Source of the DNA: Verrucomicrobiia bacterium
GTDB taxonomy: Bacteria > Verrucomicrobiota > Verrucomicrobiia > Opitutales > Cerasicoccaceae
Reading direction: 5' to 3'
DNA length: 64,000 nucleotides
NCBI GenBank assembly: GCA_030432235.1
Contig: JAUIHT010000013.1
Span: forward strand, 1-64,000
Shown: in pieces, positions 1 to 9,606 of the stretch
Position numbering within the stretch: position 1 is the stretch's first letter
Layout: each line of letters starts with the position of its first letter
Notes under the pieces: generated by a model
What the model was told of the DNA's origin: nothing
Databases searched by the model: none
The model's input: only the letters and a program-made list of their open reading frames with translations
Made by a program: the position numbers and the translations under genes

Positions 1-1123
1 ATGGAGTCAGTTTCAGGAAGCCTTCGTAGTAACGGCAAAAGTACATCCGCGGCGGGTCCATGCTCTGCCAGGAGTCGATCAGATCCCAGCCCTCCTGCTT
101 TTGGTCGGGGTCGTTGAAGTGAACCCGGGGCTGGGCCAGCAGCAGCACCACATTGTCCGGCAGCTCGCTGTACTCCAGCGGCGGCAGCCGGTACTTCTCA
201 TAGGCGCAGTAAACGATCTTGCCCGGCAGGCTCGAGACCGCGTCGGCCGTCTCCATCACCGCCCAGCCGATCAGGTCCGAGTACTCGCCCTTGGGGCCGC
301 GCTCCGGCGTCAGGTAGGGCTGGCAGTAAGGGTTGTTGCCCACCTCGTAGGCATCGCTTGGCAGCACCAGGAAGTAGTTGCGGCCGGGGTGCTTTGGCGT
401 GGTCAGGTAGTCGCTGGCCTGGTCGATGACCAGGTCCATCACGCCGGGGATCGGAAAGTGGAAGCCCTGCGCCACCAGGTCCGGATGCGTGTCGCCGTAC
501 AGGTCTTCCATGCGTGACAGCTCGAAGGTATGACGCGTCCGCCATGGGTCCACCGTGCCCCCGTAGCCGGCCCGACGGCGCCACTCGTAGCTGCCGTAGG
601 CGAAGCGGTACTCGAAGTATGGCTCCTCCTCGATGTCCAAGTCGGGCGCCACCAGCGTCGGCTCCGAGGGCACCACCTCCCACTGCTCGTCCGGGTAAAA
701 CCACCGGCAGCCCAGCTCCTCCAGGAAGCGGTAGACCCCGTAAAGCGTGCCCGCGCTGACCGTGCTGTAATCGTAGTTCATGTTGAAGCCGCTCTCGTCC
801 ACACCCACGATCGCGATGCCTCCGGTGAAGCTCTCGATACGGAACCCCTCCGCCGCCAGACCGCTCGCGCTAATGCCAAGGTTGTCCGTGTAGACGCTTT
901 GCCCCACCAACACCGCTGGCTTGCCACCGGTGAACGTGCTCAGCGGTACCGTGCTGCTGCTCGAGACGCTCAACACCGGTAGCGTCGTGCCCGTCATCTT
1001 CTCAATGTACTCGTTCAGCTCGCCAACAGCCGTGCTCACGCAGCCCACCGGGCTGCTCGAGATCACGATCACCGCCTCCGCCACGCCGCCGTCCGTTAGC
1101 TCCGTTGGCGCGCCGAAGACGGC
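1..1123. repeat. Tandem duplicate, copy B
   Basis: This stretch matches 4040-5162 at a constant offset of 4039 with no gaps. By eye I count roughly 38 mismatches over about 1120 bases. Most fall at the same codon position of the minus-strand frame, so they are mainly synonymous. The repeat continues beyond the left edge. Confidence 0.95.
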
Positions 1124-1204
1124 AGAGGCACCTCCCATAAGAAGAAATGCCAGTACACGCAGCCTCACTGTTCCCAAGAAGAAATGCTTAATCCCCAAGC
1201 TCAT
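1..1204 (-). CDS. DUF4838-type secreted protein, N-terminal part (runs off left edge)
   Basis: The frame opens at an ATG at 1204 and stays open to the window edge, so only about 400 residues are visible. A basic start and a hydrophobic stretch ending near SAVFG form a signal peptide. The mature part matches residues 17-390 of the upstream gene almost exactly: a GH67/GH20-type N-terminal subdomain, then the motif GCRWFYPDEQW seen in DUF4838 proteins. The start overlaps the upstream stop by 17 bases, so the two are probably co-translated. The signal peptide is not similar to that of the upstream copy; homology begins just after the cleavage site. Substrate is unknown; a glycan-active enzyme in a polysaccharide operon is the inference. 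Confidence 0.8.
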   Translation of the reverse strand, partial: MSLGIKHFFLGTVRLRVLAFLLMGGASAVFGAPTELTDGGVAEAVIVISSSPVGCVSTAVGELNEYIEKMTGTTLPVLSVSSSSTVPLSTFTGGKPAVLVGQSVYTDNLGISASGLAAEGFRIESFTGGIAIVGVDESGFNMNYDYSTVSAGTLYGVYRFLEELGCRWFYPDEQWEVVPSEPTLVAPDLDIEEEPYFEYRFAYGSYEWRRRAGYGGTVDPWRTRHTFELSRMEDLYGDTHPDLVAQGFHFPIPGVMDLVIDQASDYLTTPKHPGRNYFLVLPSDAYEVGNNPYCQPYLTPERGPKGEYSDLIGWAVMETADAVSSLPGKIVYCAYEKYRLPPLEYSELPDNVVLLLAQPRVHFNDPDQKQEGWDLIDSWQSMDPPRMYFCRYYEGFLKLTP

Positions 1205-4200
1205 TGATAACCTTTAAGCGCATGAACACGGGTTGCCCTTCCGACACCGGGATTTTGGAACGAATGGACACTCGTTCAATCTCCCCGTTGATGACCACAG
1301 GGGGCCCGGCCTGTTCAACATAAGCACTCCCGGAAACCCAGTTTCCCTCCGCCAGGTTCGTGCATACCTCAACGTAATAACGAAATCCATTGCAGCTGTA
1401 ATCCACGCCCGGAGTCCCGCTGCCGCCACGAAGCTGCCTATAAGTCAACATGGGATAATGCCCGTCGACTTCAGGGGAAGGCAGACTGCTCGCATTATCG
1501 TGGCTATCCATACCAAAGGCAGTGCGCAGAATCTGCGGGTACACATCATAACCCGATCCACTGCCCGGATCTTCGGAATCGTTACCTCCCGCTCCTGGTA
1601 TTTCGACTCCACCCTCTGTCGAGAATGCATATTCGTAAACATAGACGTAGCCCGGCACCCATAGGGTCAGCGAGGTGGGGCTCAAGGAGGCATGTTCCTT
1701 TGCCGACCATATTATCTGTGACCCTGACGGCTGCTCCTCGGTAATAATAAAAGTCACCAGGTTGCCGTGGTCATCCTCGCTACTGAGTGACTCATTGAGA
1801 AAATCAGTCAAATCCTCGCCACTAATGCTGAATTCAGTTCCTGCTGCCGGCGCGTCACCTACTGCGGGTGTGGTAAAGCTCCCGACCAAACTCAAGTACG
1901 ACGGCAGTGCCGAATAGGCCGAGGCGCTTGGGTCCCACGGGGCATTGTCCCCGGCCAGAGCCAACTCATCCCAATCTTGCCCGAGTTTACTGGCATCTCC
2001 CTGATAGGATGGATCTATGGCATACACCAAGGCCGTATTTTGAGCCTTTCCGCTGTACATGCTAGAATACCGAAATGTTAGTTCCGCGTCTTCAATCGCG
2101 GTACTTCGCATGTAGCCCCTTCCACCATCCGTCAGGTTGAAGCGCACATAGCTCATCCTCGTGGTAGACCCACTCGCAGAGCGTTGTGAGCGCAAGACGC
2201 CCTGTGCTCCGAAATTTCCGCTCATCGATGTGGCATCGACATAGGCATCCGCATCCGGCGCCAAGTACTCCAACTCGTAGGGGTCTACTTCCTTTCGTAC
2301 CGTTAGCTCCAAAGACGCTGGGTCAAAATCCTCGTGCTCTTTGGTGATCCAGGAAACCTGATTACCCGAAGTCGAGGACTCTTCGAATACCACGAAGGTT
2401 ATCAAATCGGCATAGTTCTCGGAACTCTGCAGGGAGGCATTAAGGAAGTCGACCAAGCTCTCACCGCGAATGGTAAACTCGGTGCCCGCCGGCGGAGAGT
2501 TGGCCGAATCGGGAATCATGAAATCCCCAACCAGAGTCAGATCATCAAGATTCGTTTGCTGCCCTTGCAACCAGGTCACGGGGGCATTGTTACCAGTCAG
2601 TGTAAGCTCTCCCCAGTTTTGCCCCAGCAAACCGCTCCCTCCCTGATAATCGTGATTTAAAGCATAGACGAGGATACGGTTTTCACTTCGGCCACTGCTA
2701 ATGCCGCCCATGCGCAGCGTAAACGAGGCATATTTAACGGGGTCGGTGGGATGCTCGCCCCAATTCTCATTAGACAAATCGAACCGGACATAACTGGAAC
2801 GCCTGTAATTACTATTCGTATAGTAACGTACCCACATCCCGCTGGAGTCGCCGTTATTTTGAGAGGCAGCGGAAGAGCCTGAAGTCACATAGGTATCCGC
2901 ATCCGGAGTAAGGTAGGAAAGCGCCTCCTCCTGAAAATGATTCACCTCGGGCTCAAGATACAACTGCCGAATCTCACTAAAGGTTATCTCCCGATCATAG
3001 ATTTTTATCTCATCAATGATACCGTCGAAATATTCGATAATATCAGTGGGACCACTTTCTCCCGCTGCACCGATAAACCGAACCCCATACTCCGAAGGAA
3101 TGGTAAGAGTCGGGTCCAAGGCAATCAGCGTTCCATTAAGGAATATAGCCATCCCGTTTTCATCGCTAAACGTAGCCACAATATGATGCCACTCGTAGGG
3201 CTTGATTTCCTCTGAATTAGCAAACAAGCGACTGCGCTCAGTGGCCCAGGAGCCGCCATCGTGACGATGAATCAACCTCAATACGCCTTCCTCAATCGAA
3301 ATCCCGTGACGGTCCCACGCCTCCGAGCCGATCAAGTATTGTGATAAGTCGAAAGTTACTGCCTCCGGTTTGACCCATAGAGACAATGTATAATCGCTGC
3401 CACTCAAACTGACTATGGGAAATGAAACGATGCTGCTGCTTCCATTAAATCGCAGTGCGTTTCCACTGATCCCGCCAACCCACTCGGCATCCGTAATCGT
3501 GGCATTCACCGAGCGGACAGCGTCCTCCGTGCTCGTCCCCTCCCCTTCATCAAACGAAAAGGTAGAGACCGGGCCCGTGAGCACGCCCGCCGGCTCATTC
3601 TCCATCCGGACCCTAATAGCTCTAATGGCATCGAAGCTTTGGTCGATGTAGTCGACGTGTGATTGGTAGGGGGTAGTGCTGGCGAGTGTCTGTGCTTGTT
3701 GTAGGTAGCCTTCGAGTTCGTCGATGGTGTCGAGGGAGTACAGGTGCAGTTCGCTGGGGGTGTGGTAGAGCTCTTCGAGGCGTTCGAAGAAGGCTTCCAT
3801 GGGGGTGGCGGCGGGCCCGTAAAACTTATCGAAGTAATCTTCCAGCAGCTCGTCGATATCCAGGTCGGGGTTCCATAGCAGCCTGGCGGTGACGTACTCG
3901 TTCAGGCAGAACCACCAGGCGTAGGCGTGGTCGGCGGGCACCGAGCCGTAGTTCATCTCACCGCCGAAGGGCAAGGTGTCGTTCTCGCGGTACTGCTTCA
4001 TGCGCTTGATGTCCTCGGCGATCATCCGCGGGGCGTAGGACGGAGTCAGTTTCAGGAAGCCTTCGTAGTAACGGCAAAAGTACATCCGCGGCGGGTCCAT
4101 ACTCTGCCAGGAGTCGATCAGATCCCAGCCCTCCTGCTTTTGGTCGGGGTCGTTGAAGTGAACCCGGGGCTGGGCCAGCAGCAGCACGACGTTGTCCGGC

Positions 4201-5210
4201 AGCTCGCTGTACTCCAGCGGCGGCAGCCGGTACTTCTCATAGGCGCAGTAAACGATCTTGCCCGGCAGGCTCGAGACCGCGTCGGCCGTCTCCATCACCG
4301 CCCAGCCGATCAGGTCCGAGTACTCGCCCTTCGGGCCGCGTTCTGGAGTCAGGTAGGGCTGACAGTACGGGTTGTTGCCCACCTCGTAGGCATCGCTTGG
4401 CAGCACCAGGAAGTAGTTGCGGCCGGGGTGCTTCGGCGTGGTCAGGTAGTCGCTGGCCTGGTCGATGACCAGGTCCATCACGCCGGGAATCGGGAAGTGG
4501 AAGCCCTGCGCCACCAGGTCCGGGTACGTGTCGCCGTACAGGTCTTCCATGCGCGACAGCTCGAAGGTATGACGCGTCCGCCATGGGTCCACCGTGCCCC
4601 CGTAGCCGGCCCGGCGACGCCACTCGTAGCTGCCGTAGGCGAAGCGATACTCGAAGTATGGCTCCTCCTCGATGTCCAGGTCCGGCGCCACCAGCGTCGG
4701 CTCCGAGGGCACCACCTCCCACTGCTCGTCCGGGTAAAACCAACGGCAGCCCAGCTCCTCCAGGAAGCGGTAGACCCCGTAAAGCGTGCCCGCGCTGGCC
4801 GTGCTATAATCGTAGTTCATGTTGAAGCCGCTCTCGTCCACACCCACGATCGCGATGCCGCCGGTGAAGCTCTCAATGCGGAACCCCTCCGCCGCCAGAC
4901 CGCTCGCGCTAATGCCAAGGTTGTCCGTGTAGACGCTTTGCCCCACCAACACCGCCGGCTTGCCGCCGGTGAACGTGCTGAGCGGTACCGTGCTGCTGCT
5001 CGAGACGCTCAACACCGGCAGCGTCGTGCCCGTCATCTTCTCAACGTACTCGTTCAGCTCGCCAACCGCCGTGCTCACGCAGCCCACCGGGCTGCTCGAG
5101 ATCACGATCACCGCCTCCGCCACGCCGCCGTCCGTCAACTCCGTCGTCGCGCCGAAAACGGGCACTTGAAAAGCAAGAGATAATAAACCTAGAAAATAGA
5201 AACGCTTCAT
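1188..5210 (-). CDS. Large secreted DUF4838 protein with LamG and two CBM96/DNRLRE-like modules
   Basis: This 1340-residue protein starts with a signal peptide (cleavage near residue 20). Residues 20-540 form a DUF4838-like region with a GH67/GH20b-type N-terminal fold. About 545-757 is a LamG (concanavalin-like) domain beginning near FSFDEGEG. Two DNRLRE/CBM96-like modules follow, at about 765-970 and 980-1190, each opening with PDADTYV or PDADAYV and containing SYVRF. The last 130 residues resemble the C-terminal tails of other verrucomicrobial secreted proteins. It lies 30 bases after the lyase-like gene and overlaps the next copy. The first third is GC-rich and the module part is clearly less so, which suggests assembly from two sources. 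DUF4838 proteins are mostly uncharacterised, so the reaction is unknown. Confidence 0.8.
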   Translation of the reverse strand: MKRFYFLGLLSLAFQVPVFGATTELTDGGVAEAVIVISSSPVGCVSTAVGELNEYVEKMTGTTLPVLSVSSSSTVPLSTFTGGKPAVLVGQSVYTDNLGISASGLAAEGFRIESFTGGIAIVGVDESGFNMNYDYSTASAGTLYGVYRFLEELGCRWFYPDEQWEVVPSEPTLVAPDLDIEEEPYFEYRFAYGSYEWRRRAGYGGTVDPWRTRHTFELSRMEDLYGDTYPDLVAQGFHFPIPGVMDLVIDQASDYLTTPKHPGRNYFLVLPSDAYEVGNNPYCQPYLTPERGPKGEYSDLIGWAVMETADAVSSLPGKIVYCAYEKYRLPPLEYSELPDNVVLLLAQPRVHFNDPDQKQEGWDLIDSWQSMDPPRMYFCRYYEGFLKLTPSYAPRMIAEDIKRMKQYRENDTLPFGGEMNYGSVPADHAYAWWFCLNEYVTARLLWNPDLDIDELLEDYFDKFYGPAATPMEAFFERLEELYHTPSELHLYSLDTIDELEGYLQQAQTLASTTPYQSHVDYIDQSFDAIRAIRVRMENEPAGVLTGPVSTFSFDEGEGTSTEDAVRSVNATITDAEWVGGISGNALRFNGSSSIVSFPIVSLSGSDYTLSLWVKPEAVTFDLSQYLIGSEAWDRHGISIEEGVLRLIHRHDGGSWATERSRLFANSEEIKPYEWHHIVATFSDENGMAIFLNGTLIALDPTLTIPSEYGVRFIGAAGESGPTDIIEYFDGIIDEIKIYDREITFSEIRQLYLEPEVNHFQEEALSYLTPDADTYVTSGSSAASQNNGDSSGMWVRYYTNSNYRRSSYVRFDLSNENWGEHPTDPVKYASFTLRMGGISSGRSENRILVYALNHDYQGGSGLLGQNWGELTLTGNNAPVTWLQGQQTNLDDLTLVGDFMIPDSANSPPAGTEFTIRGESLVDFLNASLQSSENYADLITFVVFEESSTSGNQVSWITKEHEDFDPASLELTVRKEVDPYELEYLAPDADAYVDATSMSGNFGAQGVLRSQRSASGSTTRMSYVRFNLTDGGRGYMRSTAIEDAELTFRYSSMYSGKAQNTALVYAIDPSYQGDASKLGQDWDELALAGDNAPWDPSASAYSALPSYLSLVGSFTTPAVGDAPAAGTEFSISGEDLTDFLNESLSSEDDHGNLVTFIITEEQPSGSQIIWSAKEHASLSPTSLTLWVPGYVYVYEYAFSTEGGVEIPGAGGNDSEDPGSGSGYDVYPQILRTAFGMDSHDNASSLPSPEVDGHYPMLTYRQLRGGSGTPGVDYSCNGFRYYVEVCTNLAEGNWVSGSAYVEQAGPPVVINGEIERVSIRSKIPVSEGQPVFMRLKVINELGD
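4040..5162. repeat. Tandem duplicate, copy A
   Basis: Partner of 1-1123. It covers the DUF4838 region of the 1188-5210 gene just after its signal peptide. The other end of the duplication lies outside the window. Confidence 0.95.
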
Positions 5211-5240
5211 TGATGAATCTCACTTGGGGTTTGAGGGGCA

Positions 5241-8200
5241 TTACATACGCGCTGGCAAAAACCAACGCCCACGATCATTCGAATATACCGGAGGAATTCT
5301 CTTATCCGGCGAAAAGTTTAGCTGAGCGCCTGGGGTAGTAATCCGCCACAACCTGCCAGCCTGGCCTGGACCAACGGGTACCGTCAGCGAAATGGGGTTA
5401 GGCCCGTCATACGTGTCCATGTAGATGCTTTTGTCCCAAACAAGCTCTCCATCAGGCCCCCATATTGACAGACGTCGCACTTCACTTCCTTTTGCCAAAG
5501 GCAGCTCCATCGTGAACTCGTCAATGCCTTCGGGCACCCGAAACCAGACCTGATCGTGATAGCCGAGCAGATTAATTCCTTCGCCTGGCTCAGTAACGAT
5601 AACTTCCGGAACCTCGCTTCTCTGGCATACAGGCACTGCGAGACTACGCGAATTGGTTAGCTGTAAGCAGTACTCGCCTACTTCCGAATTCTTCGGCAGG
5701 GATAATTCCAGTGGCTTGTCCGTAGCCCATTCACCTTGAAGAATAATATCTCCGCTCGGGCCAACCAATGAATAAGGAACAGCCCTCGCCTTACCTTTGC
5801 CACCCAGCGTTTCCTTGAGAACCAGTGGAATGTCGCCGGAACCGTCATGAAGGAAAATCACCCTCGGGTTTTGCTCCAACAACATTAAACGATTGGCCAC
5901 AGGCACAACATTCTTCTCGCTACGATAAAGCGCATCCAGGGCCAGGGGGAAATACTGAAGCATCCAGCCAGTCGTCTGCGGTGTTTCATGGTCGCTTCGA
6001 TGGATGTAATACCCCTCCAAATAACCGGGCTGCTCGCCAGTCCACACTGATGCTTTGGTCCATTCAAGTATGTCGGCCAGACGCCCCAGGTAATAGTCAT
6101 CTCCCGTCAGTCGCCAAGCATACGCATTGGGCTCTATCATAGGGTCAATGTATTGCACATAATCGATGCCGCCTGTAAAATCGGCGTAGGTCAGGTAGTA
6201 TTGCTCCCAGTCATCGCTTCCGGTAAAACGCTGGTATTCACGAAACGCCGTCACGTAAGGGGTTCCCAGAGTCCCCTCTTCAAGCAGTTCTCTTTCAAAC
6301 CCACGCGCCAGCTCATGCGCGGCAACCAGAAACCAGGGATCAAAAGTGGCCTCATAGGTTTCAACGTAGGATTTGAGCATGGTAAGCGGAAAACGCATAT
6401 CGAGCGACCCTTCACCAAAGGGACCGCGTATAGCAATGGGACCGCGCAGCTTACCCGCATCTTCGACTTTAGTGAGAGCCACCCACTCTTGAAACAGGTC
6501 CCACGCCCGCCAATAGTCATTCAAATACCAGGCATAGAGAAGATAATCCACCTTGCTTTCATAGTCGCGTGTGCGGGTGGCATTCTCGTCCTCTCCAATA
6601 GTCGAAGCCCATGGGAGCGTTGAGCGATGAATGACGCCGCGCTTGATGTCACCCGTACCGTAGTGTTTCCAATTCGCATCGATATTCTGGCGCGTTGCAA
6701 TGTCAGCTTCATGCAAAAGCTTGGAATCGCCACTACGCGCGTAGGGAATCCACGAATAGGGCCAGCCGTGGTGCCTCTTTCGGTAAGCACGGTATAGCGC
6801 CGGCTCGCGTCTTTTCAGGCCTAGATCCCAACCGGGAATATCGCCGTAAATCCACATCCCGTAGATGCCAAGGTGCTCCCTCCACTGCGCCGGCGCCATC
6901 GCTATTGACTCATAAGCGCGCTCTTCATCAGGGAAATTCTCAGTGTCCTTTTGGCGTATCTCATAAAATACCCCACTGGACGCGACCCATTCCGGATCCA
7001 CGACGGCACGTAGCGTTTCCTCATTCAATCCTTTGAGTACACGAACAGCATTATCCACATCCTTGTCGCCACTCTGAGCAAGCAACCACATTTCCTCCGT
7101 ACGTGAAATGCCCTGTGCGTTAATGGAATCCGGCTCACCCTTCCGCCAATATTTATTCCACGGCCTTCCGGCACGCATCCGCGAGTGGACAGGATCGACG
7201 GTAACTTCATAAGGCAGATGAAAATTCAGCTTCTCCCCCTCATGGGCAAACCTTGCCTGGATTAAATTCAAGGTCCACTCCGAGCGTGTCAAATAGCCAT
7301 CCTGATACTGCCCATGTCTGGATGCTGACGGAAACGCGGCTTCCCCAGCCTCTGGTTCCAGAACGCCCTCAAAGGTGTAGCCAGCCGGGCGGTTGTGCCG
7401 TGGCCAGTTATGAAACCAAAGGCTGCCCTTTGTGAACTCCAACTCGGAGGGATAATTCTGCCAAAAGTCGCGTATCCCCAAAAACAAATTAATGTCCTGC
7501 TTCACTTTCACAGCCGCGACGCCGGGAGCCCGGGCACCCGGGTACTCACCAATAACCCCGTCCTTGTTAAAATCAAAGTGCTCGTAATCCCACTGCAGCA
7601 GATAATCTCCCTTCTCTCCGATAAACTCACTGTCATAAGATGGCAAAACCCCAAGCGGCTCATAGCCTTCCGACATGGCTAACTCCCACCCCATATTCGC
7701 AATTTTGTCTTTGTTTCCATCACCGGTAAAAATCCAGCTATAGAAAATCTTAACCAGAGGGCTATCCTCATAGAGGAAGTAACGAACGATATATTTGCAG
7801 TAGGCATCCTCCGTGGAATCCTCCGTGTACCAGCCGGATTTTTTCAGGACCGTCTTGAGCGGCCCGGTTTCCTCTATCTCCCACTCACCTCCATTCGACG
7901 AATGATAAACTGCTTTCCCCGAGGGTTGGACAAAGGCCCCGTCCATGCCATGCTTATTCACGATTTCGACATAGTCTGCATTGTCCGATGAACGGTACCA
8001 CAGGCCATTCTGCAGCTTGAGCTTCCCGGCATCAACTAACGGATTATTCCCCTCTACTGAGGCCTCCATGGGAGGTAACTCTTCACAATTAACTTTTGGC
8101 CCATACTCCAGCTCCAGGCGACGAGCCTCGCCGCCAAGGTCTACCATAAAAGAGATATGAGCCCACTTCACCGATTCCCACTTGGCCCATCTGCCTACGG

Positions 8201-8858
8201 TTTTAACTTGAATCGGGATTTCAGGACGCCCCGGACGATCCGTCGCAACCAGGCGCAGGTGCGAGGTATCATAAATAAGGCCACGGGGAAAAGGTACTCC
8301 CGCAGTGACCGGCAAGTCATCAAGAGTTACGGCCTCTTCATTCAGTATGGTCAAAGCAATAGAGCCATTTATCGGCTTCTCTAAAGCAGAAGTTTCAACA
8401 CGAAACCCATGTTTGGCCTGAGCGAGTTCCCGACCATTTTTGTCCTCCAAAAGGATGCGCAGTTCACCCTGACCCGCGGGCAGCAGCCCTTCGGGGATGT
8501 CCGGATAGGCAATCATTGCATATGCCGGAGGCTTGAATGAAAATTCTGACAGTGGCTCCGTGCCGTCAAGCTCCCCGATTTGCATCTTCAGAATAACGTC
8601 CCCCAGCTCACGCGCCAGCGCCGATTCGTTCAACTGGATGACTACATCCAAATGCCCATCCTGCACCCAATAACGGCTTCGGGAAAGCAGTGTGCGCATG
8701 GGAGGAAACTCGTCGTTGGGCTTAGGTTCACGGACGGTTCTTATCGACGCATCATAAAACGGCAGCAGTTCGTTTATCGCCTCAACCTTTACTTCAGCAG
8801 CACTGACAGGCAGGCTGATGGCCATTATAAAATATATAAATTTCTTAAAAATATTCAC
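5241..8858 (-). CDS. Secreted exo-rhamnogalacturonan lyase-like protein (PL26/PcRGLX/YetA-type)
   Basis: The 1205-residue protein opens at a GTG with a short signal peptide (ISLPVSAAE). After about 130 residues comes the motif GVPFPRG followed by a segment around KWAHISFMVDLGG, typical of the RIFT-barrel N-terminal domain of PcRGLX-like exo-rhamnogalacturonan lyases. The middle (about 600-1000) is rich in W, Y and G and alpha-helical, as expected for an (alpha/alpha) toroid. The C-terminal 200 residues look like beta-sandwich. Length fits large members of the group. It sits 46 bases after a small secreted gene and 30 before a DUF4838 gene. Lyase activity on a rhamnose-uronate glycan is inferred; family assignment is by motif memory, not by search. 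Confidence 0.6.
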   Translation of the reverse strand: MNIFKKFIYFIMAISLPVSAAEVKVEAINELLPFYDASIRTVREPKPNDEFPPMRTLLSRSRYWVQDGHLDVVIQLNESALARELGDVILKMQIGELDGTEPLSEFSFKPPAYAMIAYPDIPEGLLPAGQGELRILLEDKNGRELAQAKHGFRVETSALEKPINGSIALTILNEEAVTLDDLPVTAGVPFPRGLIYDTSHLRLVATDRPGRPEIPIQVKTVGRWAKWESVKWAHISFMVDLGGEARRLELEYGPKVNCEELPPMEASVEGNNPLVDAGKLKLQNGLWYRSSDNADYVEIVNKHGMDGAFVQPSGKAVYHSSNGGEWEIEETGPLKTVLKKSGWYTEDSTEDAYCKYIVRYFLYEDSPLVKIFYSWIFTGDGNKDKIANMGWELAMSEGYEPLGVLPSYDSEFIGEKGDYLLQWDYEHFDFNKDGVIGEYPGARAPGVAAVKVKQDINLFLGIRDFWQNYPSELEFTKGSLWFHNWPRHNRPAGYTFEGVLEPEAGEAAFPSASRHGQYQDGYLTRSEWTLNLIQARFAHEGEKLNFHLPYEVTVDPVHSRMRAGRPWNKYWRKGEPDSINAQGISRTEEMWLLAQSGDKDVDNAVRVLKGLNEETLRAVVDPEWVASSGVFYEIRQKDTENFPDEERAYESIAMAPAQWREHLGIYGMWIYGDIPGWDLGLKRREPALYRAYRKRHHGWPYSWIPYARSGDSKLLHEADIATRQNIDANWKHYGTGDIKRGVIHRSTLPWASTIGEDENATRTRDYESKVDYLLYAWYLNDYWRAWDLFQEWVALTKVEDAGKLRGPIAIRGPFGEGSLDMRFPLTMLKSYVETYEATFDPWFLVAAHELARGFERELLEEGTLGTPYVTAFREYQRFTGSDDWEQYYLTYADFTGGIDYVQYIDPMIEPNAYAWRLTGDDYYLGRLADILEWTKASVWTGEQPGYLEGYYIHRSDHETPQTTGWMLQYFPLALDALYRSEKNVVPVANRLMLLEQNPRVIFLHDGSGDIPLVLKETLGGKGKARAVPYSLVGPSGDIILQGEWATDKPLELSLPKNSEVGEYCLQLTNSRSLAVPVCQRSEVPEVIVTEPGEGINLLGYHDQVWFRVPEGIDEFTMELPLAKGSEVRRLSIWGPDGELVWDKSIYMDTYDGPNPISLTVPVGPGQAGRLWRITTPGAQLNFSPDKRIPPVYSNDRGRWFLPARM

Positions 8859-8904
8859 TTTATACTATTTAATCGGGAAATGGTCTTTCCGGATATTCAA
8901 AGCT

Positions 8905-9606
8905 TTAGGAGACCCGATCGCGTATCATGAGCAACCAAGGGTCGAATCCCTCGGCAAACCAGATCACCAGCCAGCGCGTTTTGGGGAATACCGGGAGGCC
9001 CGAGGCATAAACCCTTTTCCAAACTTCATTTTCCTGCTCTTGCACAGCAAGCTGGATTCGAAAACCACGGGCCTGCTCCCCCCCAAAAGGCTCCAGCACT
9101 TGCCCCCCGGCAACCACTTTATGCATGGAGCCATTAAACAGGCCGATCACTTCCTCCGAGGATATGTTGTAAAACAAAAGATTCCCCTCCGGAAAGGCTC
9201 CACCCCCCTCATCCAAGGCGAGAACCCGAATCGCCTCTGGAGAAACCTCTCCCTGAAAAAAAATCAATATCTGCTCAGCACTGGCAGGCTTGAGCCTCAC
9301 CGTTGCCAATGGTTTCGGCCTGATATCCTCCTCACTGAAGGGCTCGGAAAAGAATTCAATTAGCTCGGGCCCGTAGTATTCAAAAGGTTGGCTACTACGC
9401 GCACTTGGGACATCCAACTGTTGCCATTCGCCATTACTCCGGTAGTGTAGCCCCTCCAGCGGCTCTTCGTTCGTTACACATATAAGCGAACATTTAATAT
9501 AGCCTTCTTTTGCATTAATATTCGCCTGTATCGCGCCGGGAAAAGCCATTGCGAGCGTGATTATGAAAAACGAAAAGCTGATATGGAGTTTAGATGTCAT
9601 CTTCAT
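8905..9606 (-). CDS. Small secreted protein of unknown function
   Basis: A 233-residue protein with a clear signal peptide (basic start, hydrophobic core, cleavage near IQA). I do not recognise a domain. It is Glu- and Pro-rich with predicted beta character and only one or two cysteines. Its ATG overlaps the stop of the pseudopilin gene by 17 bases, so the two are translationally coupled, and the lyase-like gene follows after 46 bases. It may be an accessory of the pseudopilin or an anchor for the enzymes, but nothing in the sequence settles this. Confidence 0.7.
   Translation of the reverse strand: MKMTSKLHISFSFFIITLAMAFPGAIQANINAKEGYIKCSLICVTNEEPLEGLHYRSNGEWQQLDVPSARSSQPFEYYGPELIEFFSEPFSEEDIRPKPLATVRLKPASAEQILIFFQGEVSPEAIRVLALDEGGGAFPEGNLLFYNISSEEVIGLFNGSMHKVVAGGQVLEPFGGEQARGFRIQLAVQEQENEVWKRVYASGLPVFPKTRWLVIWFAEGFDPWLLMIRDRVS

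Noticed and set aside
3927-5183. Long plus-strand open frame (418 codons) opposite the DUF4838 gene
   Set aside because: It is rich in Arg, His and Val with no recognisable domain, mirrors the GC-rich minus-strand gene, and recurs in the duplicate at the left edge as expected for a shadow frame.
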